Positions 36,299 through 44,856 of a DNA stretch of 64,000 bases are shown piece by piece. This DNA is from Leadbetterella sp. (GTDB taxonomy: Bacteria; Bacteroidota; Bacteroidia; Cytophagales; Spirosomataceae): assembly GCA_019638185.1 (NCBI GenBank), contig JAHBUH010000017.1, forward strand, positions 1-64,000, given 5' to 3'. Position 1 is the stretch's first letter. Every line of letters starts with the position of its first letter. The notes under the pieces were generated by a model. The model saw nothing but the letters and a program-made list of their open reading frames with translations, did not search any database and was not told where the DNA came from. The position numbers and the translations under genes are program-made.

Positions 36299-37406
36299 AA
36301 AAATAGCCCCTCCACGGAGCCTGGCAGGTACGCTGGTTTCTATTGTTATCCTGGTATACATTGCCTACATCCTGCAGGATGTGATCGTGCCGTTTGTGGT
36401 GGCTGCCCTCTTTTCCTTCCTCCTGTACCCGGTATGCAACTACCTGGAAATGAAGGGTGTTCCGCGGGTAATATCCATCATTGTAGGCATTATTCTCATC
36501 ACGGCCGTAGTGGCGGGCCTGGTCTATGTGGTTTATACGCAGGTGATAGGCCTGGATGACCTCTTTCCACAGGTGGAAACCCGGTTTAACCAGTGGGTGG
36601 GTGACCTGGCGGGTTTCCTGGGAAATTTCGGGATCAATAAAGAGCAGCTCATTACCGAAGGCCAGAAGCACATTTCCGAAGCCGTGAAGAGCGGGTCTAA
36701 ATTCCTGGGGGCCACCATAGGCGGTACCTCTAACTTCCTGATGAGCATGGCCCTTCTGCCGCTTTATATTTTCCTGATGCTGATGTACCGTGATTTCCTG
36801 AAGACGTTCGTCTTTAAGTGGCTGAAAGATACCAGTAAGCACAAGATCGTGGCTACCATGAATAAAGTGAAAACCGTGGTGCGGGGCTATATCCTGGGCC
36901 TGATGCTGGTGATCCTGATCATCGGTACACTGAACTCCGCCGCCCTGTACTTCATCGGTATTGAACACGCCCTCTTCTTCGGGTTCTTTGCGGCTTTCCT
37001 GGCTATTCTGCCCTACATCGGAGTGGCTATCGGCTCGGCGCTGCCTATCCTGGTGGCCCTGATCACCAAAGACTCCTACCTGGCGGCCCTGGCGGTGGCG
37101 GCGTCTTTTGCCGTGGTGCAATTCCTGGAAGGTAATTTTATCACGCCTTATGTGGTAGGAAACCAGGTGAGCATCAATGCCCTGGTGGCCATCACGGCCT
37201 TACTGCTCTTCGGCAAGCTCTGGGGCATAGGCGGCATGATCCTGGCCCTGCCGGTAACGGCTATCCTGAAAGTGATCTTTGACGCCAGTCCGAGGCTGGA
37301 AGCCTGGGGATTCCTGCTCGGTGATGCCGAGAATGAAGATGTAAAGCACGTTAAAAAGAACTTTAAATTCCGCGATTTTTACGACACCGTCACGAAGAAA
37401 ATCTGA
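36285..37406 (+). CDS. AI-2E family transporter (YdiK/PerM/TqsA-like permease)
   Basis: 373 residues and about eight hydrophobic helices. The N-terminus has VSIVILVYIAYILQDVIVPFVVAALFSFLLYPVCNYLE. The C-terminal half has FFGFFAAFLAILPYIGVAIGSALPILVAL, VVQFLEGNFITPYVVG and IGGMILALPVTAILKVIFD, which are family hallmarks. Members include quorum-signal exporters and Na+/H+ antiporter-like proteins; the substrate here is unknown. It overlaps the tatC end by 14 bases and the convergent RluA gene by 17 bases. Confidence 0.92.
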   Translation: MNTFKKIAPPRSLAGTLVSIVILVYIAYILQDVIVPFVVAALFSFLLYPVCNYLEMKGVPRVISIIVGIILITAVVAGLVYVVYTQVIGLDDLFPQVETRFNQWVGDLAGFLGNFGINKEQLITEGQKHISEAVKSGSKFLGATIGGTSNFLMSMALLPLYIFLMLMYRDFLKTFVFKWLKDTSKHKIVATMNKVKTVVRGYILGLMLVILIIGTLNSAALYFIGIEHALFFGFFAAFLAILPYIGVAIGSALPILVALITKDSYLAALAVAASFAVVQFLEGNFITPYVVGNQVSINALVAITALLLFGKLWGIGGMILALPVTAILKVIFDASPRLEAWGFLLGDAENEDVKHVKKNFKFRDFYDTVTKKI

Positions 37407-38142
37407 CCAGCTGGTTCACCAGTACCTCGAAATCATTGGGGTAAGGCGCCGTAATGTGCAGCAGGTTTTCATCCAGGTCCCGGAAGTGGATGGAATGCGC
37501 ATGCAGAGCCACCCGCTTAATCAGGGGTAGTTCTTCCGTTTCCTCCTTTAAATTGAACTTCCGTTTGATCTGGGAAAGAAAGATGTAATCCCCGTTATAC
37601 GTAGGATCACACACTATGGGCGCATTCAGGCACTGAAGGTGAACCCGGATCTGGTGCATGCGGCCGGTAATGGGAATACAGCGGACCAGGGTATGCCGGG
37701 AGAATTTCTGCAGGGTGAAGAAAACGGTTTCGGCCAGTTTCCCACGCTGCCGGTCTATCCGCACCGCCGTGCCGTCTTTCACGATGGCAATGGGCAGAAA
37801 CACCGATACGCTGTCAAAATCATGCACGCCGTTTACCACCGCATGGTACTCTTTCTGCACTTCGCGGTGTTCAAACTGCATAGACAGGTGGCGGTAGGCC
37901 TCAGAATTTTTAGCCAGCACCAGGGCGCCGGAAGTTTCCTTGTCCAGGCGGTGGCAGAGCTGGATATCTTCATAATGCTCCCGGGCCAGCCTCAGGATGC
38001 TCAGGCTGCGGTCTGCCGTGCGCTCATCCAGGGAGGGCACAAAGGGCGGCTTATTGATCACCACGTAATTCTCATTCTCAAAAATGATGAGGTCCTGGAA
38101 ATCAAGATTCCGGGGTGCTTTTTTAAATCGGGTTAAATCCAA
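37390..38142 (-). CDS. RluA-family RNA pseudouridine synthase
   Basis: 250 residues. The enzyme isomerises uridine to pseudouridine in rRNA or tRNA. The catalytic Asp67 lies in LCHRLDKETSGALVLAKNSEAY. PITGRMHQIRVHLQCLNAPIVCDPTYNGD is the second conserved block, and KRVALHAHSIHF closes the core. There is no S4 domain at the N-terminus, so it is of the RluA/RluC-like short class. The target base cannot be assigned from sequence. It lies downstream of the two-component system on the same strand, with a 22-base gap. Confidence 0.93.
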   Translation of the reverse strand: MDLTRFKKAPRNLDFQDLIIFENENYVVINKPPFVPSLDERTADRSLSILRLAREHYEDIQLCHRLDKETSGALVLAKNSEAYRHLSMQFEHREVQKEYHAVVNGVHDFDSVSVFLPIAIVKDGTAVRIDRQRGKLAETVFFTLQKFSRHTLVRCIPITGRMHQIRVHLQCLNAPIVCDPTYNGDYIFLSQIKRKFNLKEETEELPLIKRVALHAHSIHFRDLDENLLHITAPYPNDFEVLVNQLVRFSS

Positions 38143-38164
38143 ATCGGTAAACGTTTGGGCAAAG

Positions 38165-39214
38165 TTACGAAGAAAAATCTTCTGCCGCCTGGGGCAGGGT
38201 AAAACTAAACGTGGTACCGTGATCCGGTTTGGAGGTCACGTCTATGCTGGTGTTATGGGCATTCAGGATGTGCTTTACAATGGCCAGGCCCAGGCCGGTA
38301 CCACCCACCGCCCGGGATCGGCTTTTATCTACCCGGTAAAAGCGCTCAAAAATCCGCGGCAGGTGTTCCGGGGCTATACCTATGCCGTTATCGCTGACCC
38401 GAATCCGCACTTTCCGGCTCTCCAGGCTGAGCTCTACGGTTACTTTCCCTTCATTTTTGCCGTAAATGATGCCGTTCGTGATCAGGTTGGTAAGCACCTG
38501 GCTGATCCGTGTGCGGTCTGCCCTGACCTTCATGCTTTTGATGGCTTTGGGCTTCAGGACCAGGGCAATGTGTCGCTTGCCGGCCTTGTCTTCCAGTTGA
38601 TCAAAAATGTCACGGATCACCTCCACGATATTCACTTTTTCGATCTGCATCCGGATATCGCCTGATTCCACCTGGGTCAGGATCAGGATGTCTTTCACCA
38701 GCATTTCCAGGCCATCCAGGGAGCGGGCCGCCTTGTGAAGGAACTTATGGGAAACCTCCGGGTCTTCAATGGCGCCGTCCAGCAGGGTATGGATAAAGCC
38801 CTGGGCCGCAAAAATGGGGGTTTTCAGGTCATGCGAGACATCCGCAATAAACTCCCGCCGGAATGTTTCCATGCGCCGGAGGGTGTCTATTTCCTCTTCC
38901 TTTTTCGATACATAATTGGAGATCTCGCGATTCAGCTTTTTCAGGGGGTTAACGCTTTTGATCAGGGATTTCCGCGGTATGTCAAAATCCTTGATCTTCA
39001 GTTTGCGCAGGGAAAGATAGATGCTGTTTACCTCCTGGAAAACCAGCAGGTCAATGATATAATAGATCAGGAGGAAAGAAGAAATGAAGGCGCTGATCCC
39101 CACCACAAAAAGCATGGGCTGCGATACATCCGGTACAAAGTTCAGGAAGGCCACCGTAATGAAGGTGATCAGTACGGCTATCAGGAAGGAGATCCACCGG
39201 GGAGAGAGCAGCAT
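38165..39214 (-). CDS. PhoR/WalK-like sensor histidine kinase
   Basis: 349 residues. Two N-terminal helices (about 8-28 and 34-58) with almost no periplasmic loop lead into a coiled linker. The HisKA domain has FIADVSHDLKTPIFAAQGF with phospho-His128. The HATPase domain has an N box LTNLITNGIIYG, G1 VSDNGIGIAPEHLPRIFERFYRVDKSRSR and G2 GGTGLGLAIVKHI. The lack of an extracytoplasmic domain suggests it senses membrane state or a partner protein. It lies 38 bases downstream of its response regulator. Confidence 0.95.
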   Translation of the reverse strand: MLLSPRWISFLIAVLITFITVAFLNFVPDVSQPMLFVVGISAFISSFLLIYYIIDLLVFQEVNSIYLSLRKLKIKDFDIPRKSLIKSVNPLKKLNREISNYVSKKEEEIDTLRRMETFRREFIADVSHDLKTPIFAAQGFIHTLLDGAIEDPEVSHKFLHKAARSLDGLEMLVKDILILTQVESGDIRMQIEKVNIVEVIRDIFDQLEDKAGKRHIALVLKPKAIKSMKVRADRTRISQVLTNLITNGIIYGKNEGKVTVELSLESRKVRIRVSDNGIGIAPEHLPRIFERFYRVDKSRSRAVGGTGLGLAIVKHILNAHNTSIDVTSKPDHGTTFSFTLPQAAEDFSS

Positions 39215-39252
39215 ACATTCTGAACGTTAGAGCCTGTACCCAAAGTTCCGCA

Positions 39253-39927
39253 TTATTCGGCAGTAAACATATAGCCTACGCCCTTTAATGTGCCGATGTA
39301 CCTTTCCCCGATCTTTTCCCGTACCTTCCGGATGTGCACGTCAATGGTGCGTTCCACCACGAAAATGTCGGTTCCCCAGATCTTCTGAAGCAGTGACTCC
39401 CGGCTCTGTACCTTATTAGGGTGGGAGGCCAGGTAGTAAAGGATCTCAAATTCTTTCCTGGGCAGGATCTTCACGCTGCCGTCTTCTTTGGTTACCGAAT
39501 AATTCTCCTTGTTAATGGTCAGCCCGCCGATCTCCAGGATCTGGCTGTCGGTGTTTTTCCCGGTTTCCTTCCGGAAATACGCCTGGATGCGGCTGAGGAG
39601 TGCCCTGGGTTTGATGGGCTTGGTGATGTAATCATCGGCGCCGGCTTCAAAAGCCGCCACTTCGGAATATTCCTCCGCCCGGGCGGTAAGATAGATCAGG
39701 TGGGTGTTTTTCAGCTCATTCTTGATGACCTTGCCCGCCTGTATGCCGTCCATCACCGGCATCATGATATCAATCAGGATGATATCCGGCTGAAACTGGC
39801 GGGCCACTTCCAGCCCTCTCAGCCCGTTTTCCGCCGATCTGACCTCATAATTTTCTTTTTCCAGATTATAGATGAGAAGTTCCCGGATATCTTCATCATC
39901 ATCAATGACCAGGATTTTACCGTTCAT
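39253..39927 (-). CDS. OmpR/PhoB-family response regulator
   Basis: 224 residues. The receiver domain has the D9-D10-D11 acidic cluster, phospho-acceptor D53 in IILIDIMMPVMDG, the switch Thr in IYLTARAEEYSE and Lys in YITKPIKPR. The C-terminal winged helix (about 130-222) includes LPRKEFEILYYLASHPNKVQSRESLLQKIWG, VERTIDVHIRKVREKIG and YIGTLKGVGYMF. It is transcribed with the following kinase gene. It resembles PhoB-like regulators; no pst genes are nearby, so a phosphate role cannot be claimed. Confidence 0.96.
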   Translation of the reverse strand: MNGKILVIDDDEDIRELLIYNLEKENYEVRSAENGLRGLEVARQFQPDIILIDIMMPVMDGIQAGKVIKNELKNTHLIYLTARAEEYSEVAAFEAGADDYITKPIKPRALLSRIQAYFRKETGKNTDSQILEIGGLTINKENYSVTKEDGSVKILPRKEFEILYYLASHPNKVQSRESLLQKIWGTDIFVVERTIDVHIRKVREKIGERYIGTLKGVGYMFTAE

Positions 39928-40006
39928 ACGTATTGGGACGTTTCCGCTGCAAAATTAGGAAGTTTAATGTTAAGACAGTATTAAATTTCAGGGAGGAAGG
40001 GGTATT

Positions 40007-40897
40007 TCACTTTATCCGGAACATTCCCCGCTGCTCATTCGTAAACAGAAGTTGATCTGTCCCCTCAAACATAATGGCTTCCGTTTGCTTCCGGGCTATT
40101 TTGATGCAGGCGTGGGGGGAACGGAAGCCGATCTGTTCACCGGGGATATTGAACAGGAAGATCTTGCCGTAGGAGATGAGGGCAAATTGCTTTTTGTCGG
40201 GGCGGAGGGCGGCGCCGGTGATCTGGGCTTTCAGCAGTACTTCGTCGCGCGCGCTTACTTCATAGTCTCCGGGGCGATCAGGGAGTACGTACATCCGGCA
40301 CGTTTTGGCGCCTTTTTCCCAGCTTTTGGTGAAAAGGTAGAGGGAGTCATTGGCCCAGAAGAAGGCTTCGCAGTCAAATTCCCTTTTTTCTCCGCCGGCA
40401 AAAGTCTGGCCTGCGTAGCGGAAAGTGATCTTTTGGGTGATATCGGGGAAAGCCTGGCCGGCTGTACTCCCCGCGCTGGAAGCATCGGGAGCTGAAGCAT
40501 CCCCCGAACCCCTCTTCGTGTATTTATAAATGGTCAGGTCTTTCCGGGTATTGCTGTTATTGCCGAAGTCGCCGATGTACACATTTCCGGCGTCATCGGT
40601 GGTGATTTCCTCCCAGTCGCGGTTTACGGCGCCGGGAACCGGGTGGGTGTTCACCAGTTTCCCTTCCCGGGTGATCTCGTAAATTTCCGCTTTGCCGCCG
40701 GAATCGTTCAGGGCCAGCAGGTGGTCTGACCAGGGCGAGGGGCATATCCCGGAACACTCGTCCAGTGTGCGGTCCAGTGTTCCGGCGCGCTCTACCTTCA
40801 TCTTTTGCTTTTCCAGGCCGGCGTGGCCGGCTTCATAATGACAGGTGACCAGCGCTACCTTGGCGGCAAAGAAGAACATCAGCGCTTTTTCCAGCAT
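40007..40897 (-). CDS. Beta-propeller-like secreted protein, unknown function
   Basis: 296 residues. A hydrophobic start ending LVTC may be a signal or lipobox. Repeated strand motifs (HLLALNDSGGKAEIYEI, WEEITTDDAGNVYIGDFGNNSNTRKDLTIYKY, EREFDCEAFFWANDSLYLFTKSW-like, EAIMFEGTDQLLFTNEQRG) suggest a beta-propeller of the NHL/SdiA-regulated/phytase-like type. A Ser/Ala/Gly-rich linker occurs near residue 135. The start codon shares one base with the maltokinase stop (TGATG), so the two are translationally coupled. A role in saccharide or phosphate handling is only a guess. Confidence 0.75.
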   Translation of the reverse strand: MLEKALMFFFAAKVALVTCHYEAGHAGLEKQKMKVERAGTLDRTLDECSGICPSPWSDHLLALNDSGGKAEIYEITREGKLVNTHPVPGAVNRDWEEITTDDAGNVYIGDFGNNSNTRKDLTIYKYTKRGSGDASAPDASSAGSTAGQAFPDITQKITFRYAGQTFAGGEKREFDCEAFFWANDSLYLFTKSWEKGAKTCRMYVLPDRPGDYEVSARDEVLLKAQITGAALRPDKKQFALISYGKIFLFNIPGEQIGFRSPHACIKIARKQTEAIMFEGTDQLLFTNEQRGMFRIK

Positions 40898-42456
40898 CAG
40901 ACCGTTCTTAGTTTTTCTATTTCCCGCACCACATCCAGGATGCCCTTCAGCGGGATTTTGATCCAGGAAGGCCGGTTCCTAATCTCGAAGCCCAGCTCAT
41001 GAATGGCCTTTTCCAGGAGGTGAAACTGCAGCAGGTAGTTTACCTCGCCGTTATTCTTCAGCAGGGTATGATGCGGCCCGAAATACGTCAGGTACTCCTC
41101 CAGGAAGGTGTCCCGCATGAGCTTATACCAGCGGTCGGAAGCCCGAAGCAGGTCTTTTTCCGGGATCATCTGGGTCTGCTCACTGTTATACAGCTTGGCC
41201 GATACCGCGTAGTGATACGACCGGATCATGGAAGCCACGTCTTTCAGCGGGCTGTGCTTGGTGATGCGGCTGCTGATGGGCGAGTTCGGTTCGCCCTCAA
41301 AGTCGATCACATGAATGCCGTTTGCATTCACCAGGATCTGCCGCAGGTGAAAATCACCGTGAATGCGTATCCGGAGCGAGTTAAACACCCGGGTAAGGAT
41401 CTGGTCTATAAAATTCAGGATCTTGTCTTTGGCTTCCATGAACTGCCAGGCCAGCGACTGCGTCTGCTCGTCCAGGTTCATGTAGATTTCAATCAGCGAG
41501 TCGTACTGCTTATCCAGGTCATCTTCCAGCCTGCGGTGCACCTCGGTGCGGTAAGAGCGGTTAATCTGCTCGGGCCGGAAGGCTTCTTCGGAATTAAGAT
41601 CAAACAGGGCATCGTGCATGATGGCCGTGCGTTTTCCCAGCTGGGCCACTTTCACAAAAACCTGCTCCCTCACCTGGAAATTGCCGTCTACGAGGCCGGT
41701 AATGAAGTCGTTCAGGTAATCACCCGTCAGCGACCAGTTGTCTTTAGATTCGGCAATGTACTCCGTCATCACCCCAAACGTATACAGCGGGTTGCCGTCT
41801 TCGGTCAGGTTAATACTGCCGCAATATTTGGGATAGCTTTTAAACTTCTCGGTCCGGGAGAAGAACCGCAGCGACTGGATCTCGGGGTTAATGCCCTGGT
41901 AGAGGTTCCGGTAGAGCTTAAAGAAATATTTCTGGTTATAAACAAAGGCCGTATTATTGCTGTCGATCTCGATAAAGCTGCTCTCCAGGTCGGATTCCTC
42001 CTCCAGCCCTTTGCCTCTCTCAAACTCCAGTACCCGGTCATTCTTCTGGGGGGTGCTGGCCGAGCTCAGCAGGTTTCTGAAAATGGCCAGGCGAAACGCC
42101 GGGTCATATACGGCTTCTACCAGGAAACCTTCCTTTTCATCCAGTGTGGCCCGCGAGATAAACGCTCCTTCCGGTATATCCGTGACTTCTTCTCCCACAA
42201 ATGACACCGGGAAAAGATACGATTCCGTTTCCCCTGTGGAATACCGGATCTGGAGGTAGGTGAAGAAAAATTCTGCCTCCTCAGACTTCATCCGTACGGC
42301 ACCGGTGATCTTGATCCGCCAGTTCCTGCGGTTTCTCCCCGCAAACCAGCTGCACTTCTCCAGGTAATTCGGGAGAAGGTTATCTTCAAGTACCGTGTGA
42401 ACGTATTTGTCTTTTTCAAATCCTTCCCAATCCAGCAATAAAACAAAAGGTGACAT
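40897..42456 (-). CDS. Stand-alone maltokinase-like protein
   Basis: 519 residues. Maltokinases (Mak/Pep2) phosphorylate maltose to maltose-1-phosphate, feeding GlgE-type alpha-glucan synthesis from trehalose. An N-terminal cap domain (KCSWFAGRNRRNWRIKI, as in the C-terminus of TreS fusions) precedes an aminoglycoside-phosphotransferase fold. That fold has RIRIHGDFHLRQILVNANGIHVIDFEGEP, containing the catalytic HGD and the metal-binding D of DFEGEP, followed by KHSPLKDVASMIRSYHYA. In many bacteria this domain is fused to trehalose synthase; here it is free, and no treS or glgE is nearby. It is the first gene of a two-gene unit with the propeller protein. Confidence 0.85.
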   Translation of the reverse strand: MSPFVLLLDWEGFEKDKYVHTVLEDNLLPNYLEKCSWFAGRNRRNWRIKITGAVRMKSEEAEFFFTYLQIRYSTGETESYLFPVSFVGEEVTDIPEGAFISRATLDEKEGFLVEAVYDPAFRLAIFRNLLSSASTPQKNDRVLEFERGKGLEEESDLESSFIEIDSNNTAFVYNQKYFFKLYRNLYQGINPEIQSLRFFSRTEKFKSYPKYCGSINLTEDGNPLYTFGVMTEYIAESKDNWSLTGDYLNDFITGLVDGNFQVREQVFVKVAQLGKRTAIMHDALFDLNSEEAFRPEQINRSYRTEVHRRLEDDLDKQYDSLIEIYMNLDEQTQSLAWQFMEAKDKILNFIDQILTRVFNSLRIRIHGDFHLRQILVNANGIHVIDFEGEPNSPISSRITKHSPLKDVASMIRSYHYAVSAKLYNSEQTQMIPEKDLLRASDRWYKLMRDTFLEEYLTYFGPHHTLLKNNGEVNYLLQFHLLEKAIHELGFEIRNRPSWIKIPLKGILDVVREIEKLRTV

Positions 42457-42512
42457 GCTTACAATTCTTTTTTTGAGTTTTAAAAATAGGGGGTAATTCT
42501 TAAATAAACCTC

Positions 42513-42520
42513 CAAAAGTA
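42513..42520 (-). promoter_or_regulatory. Predicted -7 element of the maltokinase gene
   Basis: TACTTTTG on the minus strand fits TAnnTTTG; the ATG follows about 57 bases later. Confidence 0.4.
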
Positions 42521-42550
42521 TATATTTTTTATATCCGGCAGGCGAAATGC

Positions 42551-44188
42551 TCAGTCGGCTCCGATCACGGTTTTGGAATAAAACCGGCGGTTCTGACCGG
42601 TTCCGAACACATCTGCCGCAAAAACGTAGTAACCGGGAGGCAGCCGGCGGCCACTGTCGTCGGTACCGTCCCACGCTATTTTTCCGCGGGTTCCCAGCAG
42701 GTGGTTCCGGGCCAGGATCTTCACAGGGCGCCCGTGCCGGTCCAGCACGGTGATGGCGGCGTAGAGCTCCCCGCCACTCAGCTGATAGGTCAGCCAGGTA
42801 ACCTCCCTGTCCGGGTGAAACACCAGGGGCTCCGCTGAAAAATAAGATCCGGTGAGGTAATTCTCCCCGCGGGAATTGGGCCCGCCGGGAGTGGCAAAAC
42901 CTCCATCGGAAGAAGCAGAGGCCCACTCCTCACGCCCCGGCTGAAAGGAGACCCGCTCCAGGGAAACGCCTTTGGGATTCCGGATCAGGGCCGCATGCAT
43001 TTTCTCAGAATAGGTGAAGCGGTCGGCCACCGTGCTGTCAGGTTTCAGAAGCAGCACCGTACCGGCGTCATTATTATAGGCCGGCAGGGCGGGCACTTCC
43101 AGGATATTCCCCGAAAGCGGGTAATGCGCCCTGAGAAAAGCCGGGTCAGGGCTGAAAGCCAGGTAACCATTCCCGGGAAGTACGGTCTGCATAGTGGAAA
43201 TAACCGTGTGGCCGGTGATGGCACCGGCGGCGTTCAGCCGGGCCAGTTGCCAGTTTTTCAGGTTAAAGCGCCGGGGCGTGGTATTATAAATCTCCACGAA
43301 ATCTTCCCCGCCCGGCAGGGGATTAAACAGGATCTCCGACAGCCGGATGTCTCCGGGAAGCGGCTCAGGCAGGCTTTCAAAAACCACAGTGGTATCCGGT
43401 GCCGCATTTCCCGAGCAGTCTTCCGCGCCGTAGATCTTCAGCTCCAGGCTACCCTGCGGGCTCCGGTCCAGGGTAAGGGCCACCGCCTCGTGGCTGTCGT
43501 CAGGGAAAGCGGCGCCGGTCAGGGAAGTATTGCCGCTGAGCACCTCAAAGCTGCCCGTACTTTCGGCAAAAGCAGGGCTCAGCACTTCATCAAAAACCAG
43601 CATTACCCGGTTTTCCTGCAGGTCGGTACGGAGCAGCCGGGGCGGAGAGAGGTCGGGATGAGCCCGTGCAGCCGCATTGGGTCTGCCGGGAGTGCCGCCG
43701 GCAGGGGCCGGTGACGACTGCCAGTTAGCCCGCCCGCGGCAGGGCCAGGCCGTATCTATCATTTCCAGGCTGTAGCCTTCTGAACGGCCTGCCGTGTACC
43801 AAAGAGAAGAATAGGCTACGGTATGGGTCTCCTTTCCACCCGGGCCCGAGAGCTTTAAGGTGGTGCCGGTGTTATTCAGCGAGAGGTTAGACAGGCCGAT
43901 GACCTTCCCCAGGGTGCTGAACTCCGGAACGTAGGCATTCCGGCAGACAATCACATACTGGCCGGGTTCCATGACTCCCGCCGGAAACGGGGTTTTCACC
44001 ATACCGTAGGTCAGGCTGTACCCGGAAAGGGAAACCGGCCCGGCAGAGCGGTTAAAGATTTCGAGGTACTCTCTTTCGGGCAGTCCGTGAGAGGGAGTAG
44101 GATCGGCAAAAATTTCAGTGATGATGACCGCCTGCGCGTACAGGAAACGACTGGTAATGAACAGGCATAAAAAAAGGTATAACTTCAT
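42551..44188 (-). CDS. Secreted lamin-tail-domain (LTD) protein
   Basis: 545 residues with a signal peptide (1-19, LCLFITSRFLYAQ). Two LTD domains are visible: about 20-140 (VIITEIFADPTPSHGLPEREYLEIFNR) and about 280-400 (IRLSEILFNPLPGGEDFVEIYNTT). Between them is an Ig-like SbsA-type domain (LSPPRLLRTDLQENRVMLVFDEVLSP). The C-terminus (IAWDGTDDSGRRLPPGYYVFAADVF) is a FlgD-like Ig fold. LTD proteins of Bacteroidota are usually surface or secreted proteins, some T9SS cargo, but no classic T9SS C-terminal signal is obvious here. The first codons double as the 3' arm and T-run of a terminator hairpin. Confidence 0.88.
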   Translation of the reverse strand: MKLYLFLCLFITSRFLYAQAVIITEIFADPTPSHGLPEREYLEIFNRSAGPVSLSGYSLTYGMVKTPFPAGVMEPGQYVIVCRNAYVPEFSTLGKVIGLSNLSLNNTGTTLKLSGPGGKETHTVAYSSLWYTAGRSEGYSLEMIDTAWPCRGRANWQSSPAPAGGTPGRPNAAARAHPDLSPPRLLRTDLQENRVMLVFDEVLSPAFAESTGSFEVLSGNTSLTGAAFPDDSHEAVALTLDRSPQGSLELKIYGAEDCSGNAAPDTTVVFESLPEPLPGDIRLSEILFNPLPGGEDFVEIYNTTPRRFNLKNWQLARLNAAGAITGHTVISTMQTVLPGNGYLAFSPDPAFLRAHYPLSGNILEVPALPAYNNDAGTVLLLKPDSTVADRFTYSEKMHAALIRNPKGVSLERVSFQPGREEWASASSDGGFATPGGPNSRGENYLTGSYFSAEPLVFHPDREVTWLTYQLSGGELYAAITVLDRHGRPVKILARNHLLGTRGKIAWDGTDDSGRRLPPGYYVFAADVFGTGQNRRFYSKTVIGAD

Positions 44189-44228
44189 GTGCGGACCGGT
44201 TTTGATCCACTAAGTTATACCTTTTTTT
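44169..44228. terminator. Terminator hairpin overlapping the start of the LTD gene
   Basis: Perfect 17-base arms (44169-44185 and 44212-44228, core GGTATAACTT/AAGTTATACC) flank a 26-base loop. On the minus strand it follows the stop of the lysine-rich gene by 7 bases and ends in seven T. Its 3' arm covers codons 2-7 of the LTD gene. Confidence 0.85.
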
Positions 44229-44235
44229 TGAAAAA

Positions 44236-44769
44236 CTACTCTTCAGGAGAGGCTTTCCATACTTCGGCTTTCAGGTTTGTGGCCGGTTCTGCCGGGGTGT
44301 CAGCCGGTTTCGGAGCCTTTACGGCACGGGGCTGGGCTTTTTTGGGGGAGCGGGCGGCCGTTTTTCCCGACTGCGGTTTCGCTTCTTTCGGAGGAGCCGA
44401 TGCCACTACCGGTTTAGATTCCGGTTTCGCTTTCTTTTCGGGCTTGGCTTTCTTTTCCGGCTTTTTTTTTGCCTTTTCCTGCTTTTTCTCCGCTTTGGCG
44501 GCTTCTTTTTCTTTTTTCTTCGCGTCTTTCTTTAAGAGCTTCCGAAGGTCATCCGCCAGCGCAGCGATCTTTTTACGGATTGATTTTTTTTCAACCAGGC
44601 CGCCAATTTCCGCTACAGCGCCCAGGCCTTTGCTTATTTCAGCCTTAAGTTGTTTTGTTTTCTCTTTCATACCGGTAGGAATGTTATCCTGCAAAGGATT
44701 ATTTTTTTTGCGGAATTTCCAAAAAATCCGTGTTAAGTTTTCAGACACTTCTTTAATGGCGTTTTTCAC
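44236..44769 (-). CDS. Lysine/alanine-rich histone-H1-like protein
   Basis: 177 residues. The first 75 or so are helical (LTRIFWKFRKKN, LKAEISKGLGAVAEIGGLVEKKSIRKKIAALADDLRKLL). The remainder is a low-complexity tail of KKxEKKAKPEKKAKP and A/P/K repeats. This architecture resembles bacterial histone-H1-like (Hc1-type) DNA-binding proteins, but the helical part is not a clear Hc1 domain. The tail may bind DNA, RNA or acidic membrane. A later ATG (residue 34) is an alternative start. It is a single gene ended by the hairpin shared with the LTD gene. Confidence 0.7.
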   Translation of the reverse strand: MKNAIKEVSENLTRIFWKFRKKNNPLQDNIPTGMKEKTKQLKAEISKGLGAVAEIGGLVEKKSIRKKIAALADDLRKLLKKDAKKKEKEAAKAEKKQEKAKKKPEKKAKPEKKAKPESKPVVASAPPKEAKPQSGKTAARSPKKAQPRAVKAPKPADTPAEPATNLKAEVWKASPEE

Positions 44770-44829
44770 CGGAACCGGGGTCGCTGTTAATTTTTACCTT
44801 CACTGCGCGGTGTCTTGCAGAAGGTTTCC

Positions 44830-44837
44830 TAATTTTG
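44830..44837 (+). promoter_or_regulatory. Predicted -7 element of the DUF4271-hemD unit
   Basis: TAATTTTG fits TAnnTTTG, 20 bases before the TTG start of the DUF4271 gene. Confidence 0.45.
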
Positions 44838-44856
44838 CGAAAAAATTACGTTTGGG

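Noticed and set aside
40999-42204. 401-codon open frame on the plus strand
   Set aside because: Antisense to the maltokinase gene; Val/Gln/Leu-rich shadow sequence without motifs.
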